Shown here: positions 1-13,376 of the stretch, one piece after another
Layout of the letters: each line of letters begins with the position of its first letter
Numbering within the stretch: the stretch's first letter is position 1
Assembly (NCBI RefSeq): GCF_005280295.1
Contig: NZ_CP040020.1
Span: forward strand, 1,674,001-1,738,000
Direction of reading: 5' to 3'
DNA: 64,000 bases
Origin: Brevibacterium sp. CS2
GTDB taxonomy: Bacteria; Actinomycetota; Actinomycetes; Actinomycetales; Brevibacteriaceae
The notes under the pieces: model-generated
Told to the model about the DNA's origin: nothing
The model's input: only the letters and a program-made list of their open reading frames with translations
The model's database searches: none
Position numbers and translations under genes: made by a program

Positions 1-50
1 CCGAAGGCGATCATGGCGGCCAGGTACAGCAGGACGATAGCGACGTCCAT
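1..50 (-). CDS. Sodium:solute symporter, N-terminal fragment (runs off window)
   Basis: Only the first 16 codons are in the window, read on the minus strand from an ATG at 50. They begin MDVAIVLLYLAAMIAFG, a hydrophobic start typical of the first membrane helix of sodium:solute symporter (SSS) family permeases. It lies about 130 bases downstream of the ketoacid decarboxylase gene on the same strand, so it may be the uptake system of that catabolic cluster. The family call rests on one helix and on context. Confidence 0.5.
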   Translation of the reverse strand, partial: MDVAIVLLYLAAMIAF

Positions 51-183
51 GGGATTCTCCTCGGTGCGGCCGGCCGTGGCGGGTCCGGCGAGATGGATCG
101 GCAGGTCAGCGAGCCTGCGGGGCTGGGGTCGGTGGGACTGGATCGGTGGGCGTGGAAGGACGGGAGGCGCTTGCGTGGTCCGG

Positions 184-2025
184 TCAGGCGTCCGCGGAGG
201 GGGCTCGGCGCGGTGCGATGACATGGACGACGGTCGGCCGGCCGGCGGCGAAGGCGTCGGCGACGGCTCTCCGCAGCGTCGCATCGAACTCGGCGAGCGC
301 GCCCGCCTCCCCGGCACCGGTGGGCAGGGCCACCGTGACGCCGTGGGCGCCCATCGACCGGCCGAGCGCGGCGAAGTCGGGGCGGTCGAGCCGGACGGCG
401 AACGGGGGCATGTCGCGTGCGGTCATCTGGTCCTCGATCTCCGCGTAGCCGCCGTTGTCGACGACGATGAAGGGGATCGGGAGCCCGAGCTCGACCGCGG
501 TCATGACCTCCTGGACGGAGAACATCGCCGCTCCGTCGCCGAGCAGCGCGGCCACCGGCCGCTCGGGTGCGGCGACCTTGGCGCCGAGCGCCGCGGGGAT
601 GCCGTAGCCGAGCGTCGCGAATCCGGGCATGTAGAGCAGCTGGTCCGGGGTGTGGGCCTCCAGGGCGTGGACGGTGCCGTCGTAGGTCACCTGCGAGGAA
701 TCCCCGCCGATGACCACGCCCGGTCCGCCCGCCGCTGCGACGGCCCGGGTGATGCGCGCGTTGAGGCCCGCGCCGTCGAACTCCTCGGCGCACGCCGCGC
801 GCAGCGACTCTGCCCGGTGCCGCCCCGCCGAGGTGCCCACCGGCTCGGGATCGGACCCGGCCTCGGACCCGGAATCCGGCCGGGATCCGAGCCCGGAACC
901 CCCACCGTGTCCGGCATCCTCGCCGAGCGCTGCGAGGAGGGCATCGAGGAAGGCCCCGGTGTCGGAATGGACGAGCACGTCGCCGATGAGGTTCTTGTTG
1001 AGCTGGTCGGGGTCGATGTCGCAGCGGATGACCTGCTGCCCGTCGGGGCGCGGGGCACGCACGTCGAGCGCCGAGTCCACGGTGAGGCCGTCGGCGGATC
1101 CGGCGGGTCCGGGCGTCGCCGACCCCGCTACGGTGCCGGACACGTTCTGCGCACCGATGGTGCCGCCCCAGAGGTCGGAATCGGCGAGCTCGGTGCCGAG
1201 CACGACGAGCACATCGGCGGCGCGGCTCGCCTCCTGCACGGCGCCGAACCGCACGTTCGAGCCCAGCGACAGCGGATGGGCCTCGTCGAGGACGCCCTTG
1301 CCGTTGCAGGTCGTCGCCACCGGCGCGTCGAGGCGCTCGGCGAGCGCGGTGAGCCGGTCCGCCGCGTGCCGCGAGCCGCCGCCGGCGACGATGAGCGGAC
1401 GGTCGGCGGTGCGGAGCAGCTCGGCGGCGCGGGCCACGGTGTCGGCCGTGGGCACCGGCGGCTGCGGCGCGAGCGGCTGCGGGGCGGTACCCCACCAGGG
1501 GCCCTCGAGCACGTCAAGAGGCACCTCGATGTGGACGGGCCCGGGCCGCGACGAGGCGAACAGGGCGAACGCCTCGGCGACCGCCTGGGCCGCGCCCTCG
1601 GCGGTGCGGGCCCGCCGGGAGGCGACGAGGAGGCGGCTGAGCGCCCCGGAGGAGTCCTTGGTCTCGTGGAGGAGGCCGGCATCGGCGCCCTCCATACCGG
1701 TGGGCACGCCGGGGGACAGGATGAGCATGGGCCGGGATTCCGCATAGGCGGTGGCCGCGGCGGTGATGACGTTCGTCAGCCCCGGTCCCGAGGTGGTGAT
1801 CACAACCCCGGGTCGGCCGCTGAGGAGGAAGTAGCCGTCCGCGGCGTAGCCCGCCCCCTGTTCATGGCGCGGGGTCACCGCGCGGATGCCGTAGTGGTGC
1901 AGGTGGCGGTAGAACTCGAGGTTGTGGGTGCCGGGGATGCCGAAGATCGTGTCGACCCCGTGGGCGGCGAGCGTGGAGACGACCGCGAGGCCGCCGTTGC
2001 GGTGGTGATCGGGGAGGATCGTCAT
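184..2025 (-). CDS. aruI: ThDP-dependent 2-ketoacid decarboxylase, probable 5-guanidino-2-oxopentanoate decarboxylase
   Basis: A 613-residue acetolactate-synthase-fold enzyme. Near the N-terminus [12 protein letters not shown] and RHEQGAG (catalytic Glu about residue 55) mark the ThDP Pyr domain; near the C-terminus [12 protein letters not shown] followed by VVDNGG marks the Mg/ThDP domain. The wording [12 protein letters not shown] and LHETKD resembles Pseudomonas AruI, which decarboxylates 2-ketoarginine to 4-guanidinobutyraldehyde. The ATG overlaps the upstream stop as ATGA, so it is translationally coupled to the ureohydrolase gene, whose likely product-level partner is 4-guanidinobutyrate. 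A Gly/Ser/Pro-rich stretch in the central domain looks like a lineage insertion. Another 2-ketoacid substrate is possible; an anabolic IlvB is unlikely because no ilvN or ilvC is nearby. Confidence 0.72.
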   Translation of the reverse strand: MTILPDHHRNGGLAVVSTLAAHGVDTIFGIPGTHNLEFYRHLHHYGIRAVTPRHEQGAGYAADGYFLLSGRPGVVITTSGPGLTNVITAAATAYAESRPMLILSPGVPTGMEGADAGLLHETKDSSGALSRLLVASRRARTAEGAAQAVAEAFALFASSRPGPVHIEVPLDVLEGPWWGTAPQPLAPQPPVPTADTVARAAELLRTADRPLIVAGGGSRHAADRLTALAERLDAPVATTCNGKGVLDEAHPLSLGSNVRFGAVQEASRAADVLVVLGTELADSDLWGGTIGAQNVSGTVAGSATPGPAGSADGLTVDSALDVRAPRPDGQQVIRCDIDPDQLNKNLIGDVLVHSDTGAFLDALLAALGEDAGHGGGSGLGSRPDSGSEAGSDPEPVGTSAGRHRAESLRAACAEEFDGAGLNARITRAVAAAGGPGVVIGGDSSQVTYDGTVHALEAHTPDQLLYMPGFATLGYGIPAALGAKVAAPERPVAALLGDGAAMFSVQEVMTAVELGLPIPFIVVDNGGYAEIEDQMTARDMPPFAVRLDRPDFAALGRSMGAHGVTVALPTGAGEAGALAEFDATLRRAVADAFAAGRPTVVHVIAPRRAPSADA

Positions 2026-3044
2026 GCCCGGCCTCCGTCGAGGTGCTCGGCAACCGGTCCCGTCGGAACCTGGGCGCCGGCCCGTCCGGCGGCCCACAGG
2101 GACAGGATCTCGTAGCCCACCTGGGCGGCGGCGAGTCCGGTGATCTCCGCGTGGTCGTAGGCCGGGGCGACCTCGACGATCTCCGCGCCGACGATGTCGA
2201 GCCCCTGGAGCCCGCGCAGCGAATTGAGGAGCTCGCGGCTCGTCATGCCGCCGGCCTCCGGGGTGCCGGTGCCGGGAGCGGCCGCCGGGTCGAGGACGTC
2301 GATGTCGATGGACAGATAGACCGGCCGGTCGGCCAGGCGGCGCCGGATGTCGGCAACGATGTCGGGCAGCGGACGGAACTGGTAGTCGTCGCTGCAGAGG
2401 ATCCGGAAGCCGAGCACGGCGTCGTCGGTGAGGTCCTCGCTGCCGTAGAGCGGTCCGCGGATGCCCACGTGCATGCAGTGCGCGAGGTCGAGCAGGCCCT
2501 CCTCGGAGGCGCGGCGGAACGGGGTGCCGTGGGTGTACGGGGCGCCCATGTACGTGTCCCAGGTGTCGAGGTGGGCGTCGAAGTGGAGCACCGCGACGGG
2601 TCCGTGGGTGCGGTGCACGGAGCGGAGGTTGGGCAGTGCGAGCGTGTGGTCGCCGCCGAGGGTGAGGAGCTTGGCGCCGTCGGCCCTCAGGGCGTCGGCG
2701 GTCTCCTCGACCGTGCAGATCGCGGCGGGGATGTCGAAGGGATTGACACCGAGGTCGCCGCAGTCGGCGATCTGCTGGGTGGAGAACGGGTGGACGTCCG
2801 TGGCCTGGTTGTACGGTCGCAGCAGCTTCGAGGACTGCCGGATGTGGGCGGGTCCGAACCGCGCGCCGGGCCGGTAGCTCACCCCGGCATCGAACGGGAC
2901 GCCGAGGATCTTGACGTCGATCGGCGCGCCGGGGCGGGCCGCCTCGACCTCATCGAGCCGCGGCAGCAGCCCGAAGGTCGGCGGGCCGGCGAAGCGCGGG
3001 GTCCGGCTGTAGTCGGCCGGGCCGAGGGGTTCGTGGGTGGTCAT
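2022..3044 (-). CDS. Ureohydrolase: guanidinobutyrase/agmatinase family
   Basis: A 340-residue arginase/agmatinase-family enzyme that hydrolyses a guanidino group to urea plus amine. The binuclear manganese ligands are visible in [20 protein letters not shown] and [19 protein letters not shown], in the family order. The start at 3044 is chosen because AGGAGG lies six bases upstream; an earlier in-frame ATG at 3116 has no such site and adds an unconserved Arg-rich leader. It is first in an operon with the AruI-like decarboxylase, so 4-guanidinobutyrate (arginine transaminase pathway) is a better substrate guess than agmatine, but the two are not separable by eye. Confidence 0.8.
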   Translation of the reverse strand: MTTHEPLGPADYSRTPRFAGPPTFGLLPRLDEVEAARPGAPIDVKILGVPFDAGVSYRPGARFGPAHIRQSSKLLRPYNQATDVHPFSTQQIADCGDLGVNPFDIPAAICTVEETADALRADGAKLLTLGGDHTLALPNLRSVHRTHGPVAVLHFDAHLDTWDTYMGAPYTHGTPFRRASEEGLLDLAHCMHVGIRGPLYGSEDLTDDAVLGFRILCSDDYQFRPLPDIVADIRRRLADRPVYLSIDIDVLDPAAAPGTGTPEAGGMTSRELLNSLRGLQGLDIVGAEIVEVAPAYDHAEITGLAAAQVGYEILSLWAAGRAGAQVPTGPVAEHLDGGRA

Positions 3045-3200
3045 GGGGTGCCTCCTGCGGTGCGGGCCGCGAGGATCCGCCCGGGCCCGGCTGGTCATGG
3101 GGACACAGTACTCCACTCGACGTTACTCGTCAGTAGAAAGGCTCCGCGGTGTGTCACCGGCATCGCCGCAGCCGTGGTGCGGGCCCGGTCGGTCGGCCTG

Positions 3201-4094
3201 TCACCAGGGCTTCTCGGCGTATCCGGCGCCGCTGTCGCGGGAGTTTTCCTCGTCCTGACGCTGCTGCGAGTCCTGCTGCCGCTGTCGCAGCTCCTCGCGC
3301 TTCTCGTCGCCGACCCCGCCGGGGCCCTCACCGGGACTGCCGCCCGATTCCCCGGTGCCGGATTCCCCACCGGGTCCGTCCCCGCCCGGCTCCTCGCCGC
3401 CGTTGTCACCGGGCTCCGTGCCGGTCTCCCCGCCCTCGCCCGACCCTTCGCCGGAGCCCTCTTCCCCGCCGGAGCCCTGTCCCGGGTTGTTCATCTCCTC
3501 CTGCGAGGAGTCGACGCGCTCCTCGGCCTCGTCCATCGCCTGGTCCTGGCCGCCGCCCTGCGGACGGCACTCCTCGGGCGCCTCGGACAGGACGGTGCGG
3601 GCGGCGTCGAAGGACGTGTTCGCCTGCTCGGTGTCGTCGGCGTCGCGGAACGCCTCGGCCTCCTTCTCGTGGACGTAGGCGAGGTTCATCCGCACCGCGC
3701 ACTCATCGGCCACCGGGGTGAGTTCGAGGGCGCGCTCGAGCTCGGGTCGCGCCCGGTCGTAGTTCCGGTCGAACGCCTCTGCGGTCCCGACGTTGAACGG
3801 GCCCTTGTGCCGCTCGAAGGGGCTGAGCCGCTCGAACCAGCGCGCGGCGGCGATCGCCTCCTGCTGGTCGCCGGCGGCCGAGGCCTTCTGCGCCGAGGTC
3901 AGCAGCACGCTGAGCAGGACGCAGTAGGCGGCGAGGAGCAGCAGCAGTCCGGCGGCGACGAGGCTGAGGATCACCCGGCGCCGCGGGCGCCGCCGCCGGC
4001 GCACGCTGCGATCAGGATTCTCCGCTCCGCCCTGTCCGGTGCCCGCGGCGCGTTCGTCGGCGGCCGGTGTGCGCGGCTTCGTCACGGTGTCCAT
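3201..4094 (-). CDS. Single-pass membrane protein with tetratricopeptide-like region and Gly/Glu-rich tail (Bat operon)
   Basis: 297 residues. A basic cytoplasmic N-terminus (RRRRRPRRR) precedes one membrane helix at about residues 40-65. A helical stretch with TPR character follows (ARPELERALELTPVADECA), and the last 130 residues are low-complexity Gly/Glu/Gln. This matches the TPR-bearing last member of MoxR/VWA operons (BatC/BatE type), thought to act in envelope stress or metal-linked protein assembly. The ATG at 4094 overlaps the end of the upstream VWA gene by 13 bases. No promoter is seen between them, so it is co-transcribed. Specific function unknown. Confidence 0.65.
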   Translation of the reverse strand: MDTVTKPRTPAADERAAGTGQGGAENPDRSVRRRRRPRRRVILSLVAAGLLLLLAAYCVLLSVLLTSAQKASAAGDQQEAIAAARWFERLSPFERHKGPFNVGTAEAFDRNYDRARPELERALELTPVADECAVRMNLAYVHEKEAEAFRDADDTEQANTSFDAARTVLSEAPEECRPQGGGQDQAMDEAEERVDSSQEEMNNPGQGSGGEEGSGEGSGEGGETGTEPGDNGGEEPGGDGPGGESGTGESGGSPGEGPGGVGDEKREELRQRQQDSQQRQDEENSRDSGAGYAEKPW

Positions 4095-5227
4095 GATGCT
4101 CCCAGGGTCGCGGTGGACGGTCGTGCGGCGTACTGCTGTGCTGCGCCCGGAGGTGCGACACCCGGCCGTGCGCTGCCCGCCGCCGGAGCGCCCGCTGCCG
4201 GGGGAGCCGCCGTCGAGGGGACCGGCGGTGAGGCATGGAGCCGGGCGAGCGCGCGGACGCGGCGCAGCGCGAGCGTCGCCTCGACGACGATCCAGGCGAA
4301 CACCGCGAGCAGCGGGATCCAGAAGTATTCGGTCACCCCGCCGAACGATTCGGCGTCGACGAGCTTCTCCTCGAACTGCGGGGCGGTGTGCACAGTGCCG
4401 AACGGGGTGCCGGCCGAGCGGTGGTGGTAGTCGACGCCGAGGTCGGCGGCGATCGTGCGCAGCTGGTCCTCGTCGATGACGGACAGCGCCCGGTCGCCGG
4501 TGGTGCTGTCGGTGATGTAGGTGCCGTCGTCGCGGGTCGAGTAGTACGACTGGGTCTCCTTCATCGGCCCGCCGCTCTGCGTGCCGTAGCCGAACACCGC
4601 GCCGCCGTCGATCTGCGCGGCGATCTCGGACATCGACTCCGGAGCCGTGCTGGCGGTCTGCTCGCCGTCGCCGAAGTAGTACACGAGGCGGGCGTTGTCG
4701 GGGTTCTGCTCCTCTGCGGCGGCGAGCCGCTCGAGCAGGAGTGCGCGCGCCTCGGTCACCGAGCTGCCGCCGGAGTACAGGGTGACCTCCGGGCCGACGG
4801 TCTCGATCGCGGAGGCGAACGCCGAGTGGTCGGTGGTGAGCGGCACCCGCACGGCCGCGCTCGACCCGAAGGTCACCATGCTCACCCGCGCCCCGGGCAG
4901 CTGCTCGAGGAGCGAGCGCATGTCCTCCTTGACGCCGTCGAGGCGCGGCCGCTGCCCGTCGTAGTCCTCCGCCACGATCGAGGCGGTGGTGTCGACGAGG
5001 ACGAACACGTCGGCGGCCGCCGCGGTCGACTGGCTCGCCGTCTCCAGCGGGACGCCCGGGCGGGTGAAGGCCGCGGCGAGCACGAGGAGCGCGCCGGCGC
5101 GCAGCAGCCAGCGGGTGCGCCGGGCGGGGGTGAGGACGGCCAGCGTCACGCACCCGCCGACGAGCAGGACGAAGAGGGCGACGAGCGCCGGCCAGGGGAG
5201 GACGGGCTGGAACATCAGCTCGGACAT
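4082..5227 (-). CDS. VWA-domain membrane protein, degenerate MIDAS (BatB-like)
   Basis: 381 residues: two N-terminal membrane helices, a von Willebrand factor A domain, then one helix near the C-terminus (WIPLLAVFAWIVVEATLAL). The MIDAS motif, normally DxSxS, reads DTTAS (FVLVDTTASIV), so the first Ser is Thr. Metal binding may persist, since Thr also offers a hydroxyl. The ATG overlaps the stop of the preceding VWA gene as TGATG, showing tight coupling. The tail is Ala/Pro-rich. In MoxR operons such paired VWA proteins are thought to form membrane complexes with the AAA+ ATPase. Confidence 0.75.
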   Translation of the reverse strand: MSELMFQPVLPWPALVALFVLLVGGCVTLAVLTPARRTRWLLRAGALLVLAAAFTRPGVPLETASQSTAAAADVFVLVDTTASIVAEDYDGQRPRLDGVKEDMRSLLEQLPGARVSMVTFGSSAAVRVPLTTDHSAFASAIETVGPEVTLYSGGSSVTEARALLLERLAAAEEQNPDNARLVYYFGDGEQTASTAPESMSEIAAQIDGGAVFGYGTQSGGPMKETQSYYSTRDDGTYITDSTTGDRALSVIDEDQLRTIAADLGVDYHHRSAGTPFGTVHTAPQFEEKLVDAESFGGVTEYFWIPLLAVFAWIVVEATLALRRVRALARLHASPPVPSTAAPPAAGAPAAGSARPGVAPPGAAQQYAARPSTATLGASWTP

Positions 5228-6204
5228 CACAGGGTGAACCTCCAGGCGAGGACGAAGCAGGCGATGATCCCGAGCAGCGTCAGGGTGAGCGGGACGATCG
5301 GCTGGTCGTGGACCAGGGTGACCGACTTCGCGTCGGTCTTCTGCGCCTCCTGCTGCTGGATGTCCTCGACGATGCCGTCGGTGGCCTGAGCGGAGCCGAG
5401 CTGGTGGTGGGCCCCACCGGTGGTCCGCGCGGTGTCCTGCAGCTCGCTGATCTCCGATCCGGCGAAGAGGGAACGAGGGGCGAGCGTGTAGACCCGCACC
5501 TCCTCCTCGACGGCGATCTCCGTGGCCTCGGCGAGGGTGAAGATCGGGGTGCCGGCGATCTGGTTGTCGGTGGCGAAGATGATCGAGCGGCTGCGCTCCT
5601 CGCCCTTCTTGTCGAAGCTGTCCACGCACGAGGTGAGGCCGTCGCCGATGAGCGAGGAGCCGCCGATCTCCGTGTCGACCGTGCCGGCGAAGAAGTCGGT
5701 GCCCTCGAGGCCGCCGGTCTCGAAGCCGAGCTTGGCCTCGGTGAGGAACTCCTCGACCATGAGGTAGTCGTCGGTGAGCGGGAACACCGACACCGCGGTG
5801 GAGTTGAACACCGTCATCCCGATCCGCTCCCCGTCGAAGGACTCGATCATCTCGAGGTAGGACTCGATGATCTGCGCGTCGTACGAGGTCATCGAGCCCG
5901 AGGCGTCGAGACACAGCACGACGTCGCGCAGGTGCCGCTCGGGATTGATCGTCTCCGTGCGCGCCGGCCGGGCGATCCCGGCGAGCGCGGACAGGGCGGC
6001 GAAGGCGGACACGAGGAACACCGCGATCGCGCCCCAGAGCAGGCGGCGGCGGCGGCGCGCGAACTCGGGCAGACCGGTGAGGCGGTGGAGGCGGGCGACG
6101 GGCACGGTGCCGGCGCGCGCTCGGCCGGGCCGGGACAGACGCCAGACGGTGAGACCGGCGACGGGGATGAGGGCGAGGGCGAGCCACCAGAACTTCAGGA
6201 CCAT
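5227..6204 (-). CDS. VWA-domain membrane protein with intact MIDAS (BatA-like)
   Basis: 325 residues. Helices lie at about residues 5-20 and 55-75, a VWA domain follows with canonical DASGS (VVLCLDASGSMTSYD), and there is a C-terminal helix (LTLLGIIACFVLAWRF). The domain probably faces outside or the periplasm-like space between flanking helices. It starts with ATG at 6204 inside the end of the upstream gene (10-base overlap) and ends coupled to the next VWA gene. It is the better-conserved of the pair and likely binds divalent metal. Confidence 0.8.
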   Translation of the reverse strand: MVLKFWWLALALIPVAGLTVWRLSRPGRARAGTVPVARLHRLTGLPEFARRRRRLLWGAIAVFLVSAFAALSALAGIARPARTETINPERHLRDVVLCLDASGSMTSYDAQIIESYLEMIESFDGERIGMTVFNSTAVSVFPLTDDYLMVEEFLTEAKLGFETGGLEGTDFFAGTVDTEIGGSSLIGDGLTSCVDSFDKKGEERSRSIIFATDNQIAGTPIFTLAEATEIAVEEEVRVYTLAPRSLFAGSEISELQDTARTTGGAHHQLGSAQATDGIVEDIQQQEAQKTDAKSVTLVHDQPIVPLTLTLLGIIACFVLAWRFTL

Positions 6205-6656
6205 CGTCCCACCAGCTTCCGCGCGGCGCCGAGCTCGGCGCCGCAGTCGATCGCGGCCTCGTCGGAGAACTCGGCGGCGTAGAGGCGGGACACGGCGACG
6301 GCGATCGGCTCGATCCGGTGGGCGCGGAGCTCCGCGAGCGTCATGTGGCTGACGTCGATGCCCCAGGCGGAGCGGGCGAACCTGCGCACGATGGTGCCCA
6401 GGCGCTGGGCGACCTCGCGCTCGGTGATCTCACCGGCGCGCCACGCGGTGTCGAGCGCGTCGATCTTCCCGAGGTATTCGCGGCGGGTGTGGCCGGGCAC
6501 GGGGGCCGGGCCGTCCGTCCGCGCCCCGGAGCGTGCCCACAGGTGGGCGAGGACGGGCCAGCCGGCGAGCACGAGGAACCCGGCGAGGCCGGCTGCGGCG
6601 GCGACGAGCCACCAGTCGGAGGCGGGCAGCAGCGGGTGGAGGTCAGCGGCGTCCAC
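6195..6656 (-). CDS. Small membrane protein of the MoxR/VWA operon
   Basis: 153 residues with one membrane helix at about 15-40 (WWLVAAAAGLAGFLVLAGW) and a soluble C-terminal half containing a helical stretch (REYLGKIDALDTAWRAGEI). Placed between the DUF58 and VWA genes, it occupies the position of the DUF4381-like or BatC-like small membrane partner in related operons. It overlaps DUF58 by 14 bases and the VWA gene by 10, so all are translated together. No catalytic motif is visible. Confidence 0.6.
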   Translation of the reverse strand: MDAADLHPLLPASDWWLVAAAAGLAGFLVLAGWPVLAHLWARSGARTDGPAPVPGHTRREYLGKIDALDTAWRAGEITEREVAQRLGTIVRRFARSAWGIDVSHMTLAELRAHRIEPIAVAVSRLYAAEFSDEAAIDCGAELGAARKLVGRWS

Positions 6657-7532
6657 GGCGCTGCCTCTTCATGAGTCGGCGCAGCTGCCACAGCGCCTCG
6701 TGGGAATGGGTGACGCGCACGTGCGGGATGCCGGCCCGGCGCAGGGTCTGCTCGGTCTGCGCCCGGCGCGCGGCCTCCGCCGCGTGGTACTCCTCCCACA
6801 GCGCGCGGCCGGACAGGAGTTCGTCGGGGACCCCGGCGCGCTCGGCGGCCAGCACATCGTACGGGGTCCCGGCGGTCCCGCCGAGCGCGGAGAGGTCGGC
6901 GTCGGCGATGGTGAGCCACATGATCTCGTGCTGCGCGGCGAGCCGGCGCAGCAGCGGCAGATTCTCCGCGGACACGGGGGTGTCGTCGGCGATGACGAGG
7001 ACGATCATGCGGCGGCGCAGGGTGTCGGCGACCCACTGGAGCTGGGTCGCGATGCGGGAGCCGGCGGAGTGCCGACCGGCGGCCTGGATGCGGCGCAGGA
7101 GCTGCTCGAGGTGCGCCTCGGTGCCCTTCGACGGGGTGGAGCGCGTGGTGCGGGCGTCCCCGTGGACGAGCATGACGTCGTCGCCGTGGCGGACGGCGAG
7201 GTAGCCGGCCATGCCGGCGAGCAGGATCGCGAGCTCGCGCTTGGGCTCCCCGGAGGCGGCGACGGCCTCGAAGTCCATCCCGGAGTCGACGACGAGCGCG
7301 AGCGCATGCCGGCGGTGGGCGACGTAGCGCTTGACGAGCGGGGTCGAATGGCGGGCGGTGGCTTTCCAGTCGATGTCGCGCACCTCGTCGCCGGGGACGT
7401 ACTCGCGCAGGTCGTCGAAGTCGAGACTGTGGCCGTGGAACACCGAGGCGTAATCGCCCTGGAGGAGACCGCGGGTGCGGCGGTGGGCGTGGATGGTCAT
7501 CCGCGCCTTGACCTTGGTGAGCAGCGCGGCCA

Positions 7533-7533
<1 letters not shown>
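6643..7533 (-). CDS. DUF58 domain protein
   Basis: 296 residues. The N-terminal third carries the DUF58 core, DDLREYVPGDEVRDIDWKAT followed by LVKRYVAHRR. A VWA-like second half contains LALVVDSGMDF and a late ADLSALGG segment. DUF58 proteins are constant partners of MoxR ATPases and are probably their client or adaptor. The ATG overlaps the moxR stop as TGATG. Soluble, with no membrane helices, unlike many DUF58 proteins that start with two helices. Confidence 0.85.
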
Positions 7534-8528
<995 letters not shown>

Positions 8529-9066
8529 CGGGTGTCCTCTCGCGGGGCCGGTGCTCGTGCTGACGTTCGTGCTGCTGGCATTCGTGCTGTCGTGCGGCCT
8601 GGTGCTGTCGTGCGGGTGCGGTGCTGTCGTGCTGGGTGCGGTGGGGACCGGTGATCCCAGACTAGACGGGGGCCCGGACGCGACGGGGCGGATGCTGTGA
8701 CAGTCCGGTCACATGTGCTCGTCGATCGGACACAGGTGCTCCGACCCGGCGCGGGAGCTCCGCCGCACCACCGCTGCTGCGGACCGGGAGCCCCGCTGCG
8801 ACCCCGGTGCTCCGGTGCCCACCCCGACGGACTCCGACGCACCCCGACACACCGGCGGGGAAGTTTTTACCTGTGGATTGTCGACCTCGGCCTGGGGACG
8901 GACGGTGGACGGAACCGGTGCCGCTGGACGTTGTCTGCGGACCTCCTCGGCCATCGTTCCAGGTGATGGAACCACACCGGTGTGATTCGCCTCCTGTGGA
9001 CGGTGTCCGGGCGGCTGTGCACCCCCATGTGCACGGCGCCGCGCCGTGAGGAATGACACTGGTGTA
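8529..9066. other. Divergent intergenic region between moxR and nrdH
   Basis: No gene is supported here. Three copies of GTGCTGTCGTGC lie at 8584-8595, 8602-8613 and 8621-8632, upstream of moxR. Three dyads follow: TGTGAC-N6-GTCACA at 8696-8713, a perfect CACACCGGTGTG at 8973-8984, and ACACTGGTGT at 9056-9065 abutting the first NrdR box. The dyads look like binding sites, but I cannot name the proteins. Confidence 0.5.
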
Positions 9067-9113
9067 ACACACGATCTAGGGGTACTCTCGAGTGCAGACA
9101 CAACATCTAGTGG
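9067..9113 (+). promoter_or_regulatory. Tandem NrdR boxes upstream of nrdHIEF
   Basis: Two 16-base sites, 9067-9082 (ACACACGATCTAGGGG) and 9098-9113 (ACACAACATCTAGTGG), fit the NrdR consensus acaCwAtATaTwGtGt at about 11 and 13 positions. They start exactly 31 bases apart, the three-turn spacing known for paired NrdR boxes. They precede the nrdH start by about 100 bases, so NrdR-ATP/dATP repression of the operon is the likely control. Confidence 0.78.
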
Positions 9114-9210
9114 TTGGCCCGCGGACGCGGAGAACCCGGCGCGGCTCCTGCGGAGACCGGCGGGCAGCCCTGGACGACAGCGAGAACAACCGTCTTCGGA
9201 GGACAGCAGA

Positions 9211-9459
9211 ATGATCACCGTGTACACCAAGCCGGCCTGCGTGCAGTGCAACGCGACCTACCGCGCCCTCGATTCCAAGGGCATCGAATACCGCTCGGTC
9301 GACCTGAGCACGGACCCGAACGCCCTCGATGTCGTCAAGGCCATGGGATACATGCAGGCGCCCGTCGTCGTCACCGACAACGACCACTGGTCGGGCTTCC
9401 GCCCGGACAAGATCGCCGCGATCTCCTCCGGACAGGGTGCCGCCTCCGTCGTCGCATGA
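9211..9459 (+). CDS. nrdH: NrdH-redoxin (glutaredoxin-like electron donor)
   Basis: 82 residues, a usual NrdH length. The redox motif is CVQC in [12 protein letters not shown], and the C-terminal WSGFRPD matches the NrdH signature. It reduces class Ib ribonucleotide reductase and is itself reduced by thioredoxin reductase. The start at 9211 is backed by GGAGGA. It ends one base before nrdI, so the genes form one transcript under the NrdR boxes. Confidence 0.95.
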   Translation: MITVYTKPACVQCNATYRALDSKGIEYRSVDLSTDPNALDVVKAMGYMQAPVVVTDNDHWSGFRPDKIAAISSGQGAASVVA

Positions 9460-9843
9460 GATGCTCGTCGTCTATTACTCCAGCGGCTCGGAGTACACCC
9501 ACCGGTTCGCCGGCAAGCTCAGGCATCCGAGCCTGCGCCTGCCGCTGCTGACCCGGTCGGACACCCCCATCGTGGGTGAGCCGTTCGTGCTCATCACCCC
9601 CACCTACGGCGCCGGCTCCAACCGCGGGGCGGTGCCCAAACAGGTCATCAAGTTCCTCAATGTCAGAGGCAACCGGGACAATCTCGTCGGAGTCATCGGT
9701 GCCGGGAACACGAACTTCGGCGAGGACTACTGCAGGGCCGCCCACCGGGTGGCCGACAAATGCCGGGTACCGCTGCTGTACCGGTTCGAACTCCTCGGCA
9801 CCGAGGACGATGTCGAGAACGTCGACGAAGGATTGGATTCACT

Positions 9844-13069
<3,226 letters not shown>

Positions 13070-13107
13070 GACCCCAGAGCTTGCTCGAGGCCCGAAAGGG
13101 CTGATGG

Positions 13108-13149
13108 GAGGCCCGGACCTGCAGGTTTCTGCAGGTCCGGGCCTCTTTT
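13108..13149 (+). terminator. Intrinsic terminator after nrdF
   Basis: A perfect 17-base stem (13108-13124 with 13129-13145, GAGGCCCGGACCTGCAG and its complement) closes on a GTTT loop and is followed by TTTT. It ends the nrdHIEF transcript and marks the edge of chromosomal sequence before the integrative element. Confidence 0.9.
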
Positions 13150-13376
13150 CGTGCCTCCATCCGAAGGACAGAGGAGAGCACAGATGAACATCAGTATCCG
13201 TTCGGTATGGCACGGGGGTGGCACGAGCGCACCTTCCAGCCAAGCGCGGGGTGGCTCGAAGCCCGAAATTTGGGGGCAGCGTGCCACCAGCTGCGTGCCA
13301 CAGCGTGCCATTGGGCTCGCGTCGAGGCCCGTAAAAGGCCAGGTGAGAGGCCGGATCGAAGGGACCGCGCGACCTA

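Noticed and set aside
13-2115. Long open frame on the plus strand opposite the decarboxylase gene
   Set aside because: It is an antisense shadow in GC-rich DNA: composition is Gly/Arg/Ala-rich with no domain, and the minus strand carries clear ThDP motifs.
8696-8713. CRP/GlxR binding site
   Set aside because: The dyad TGTGA...TCACA has eight bases between half-sites where the consensus has six, so it is kept only as an unnamed dyad.
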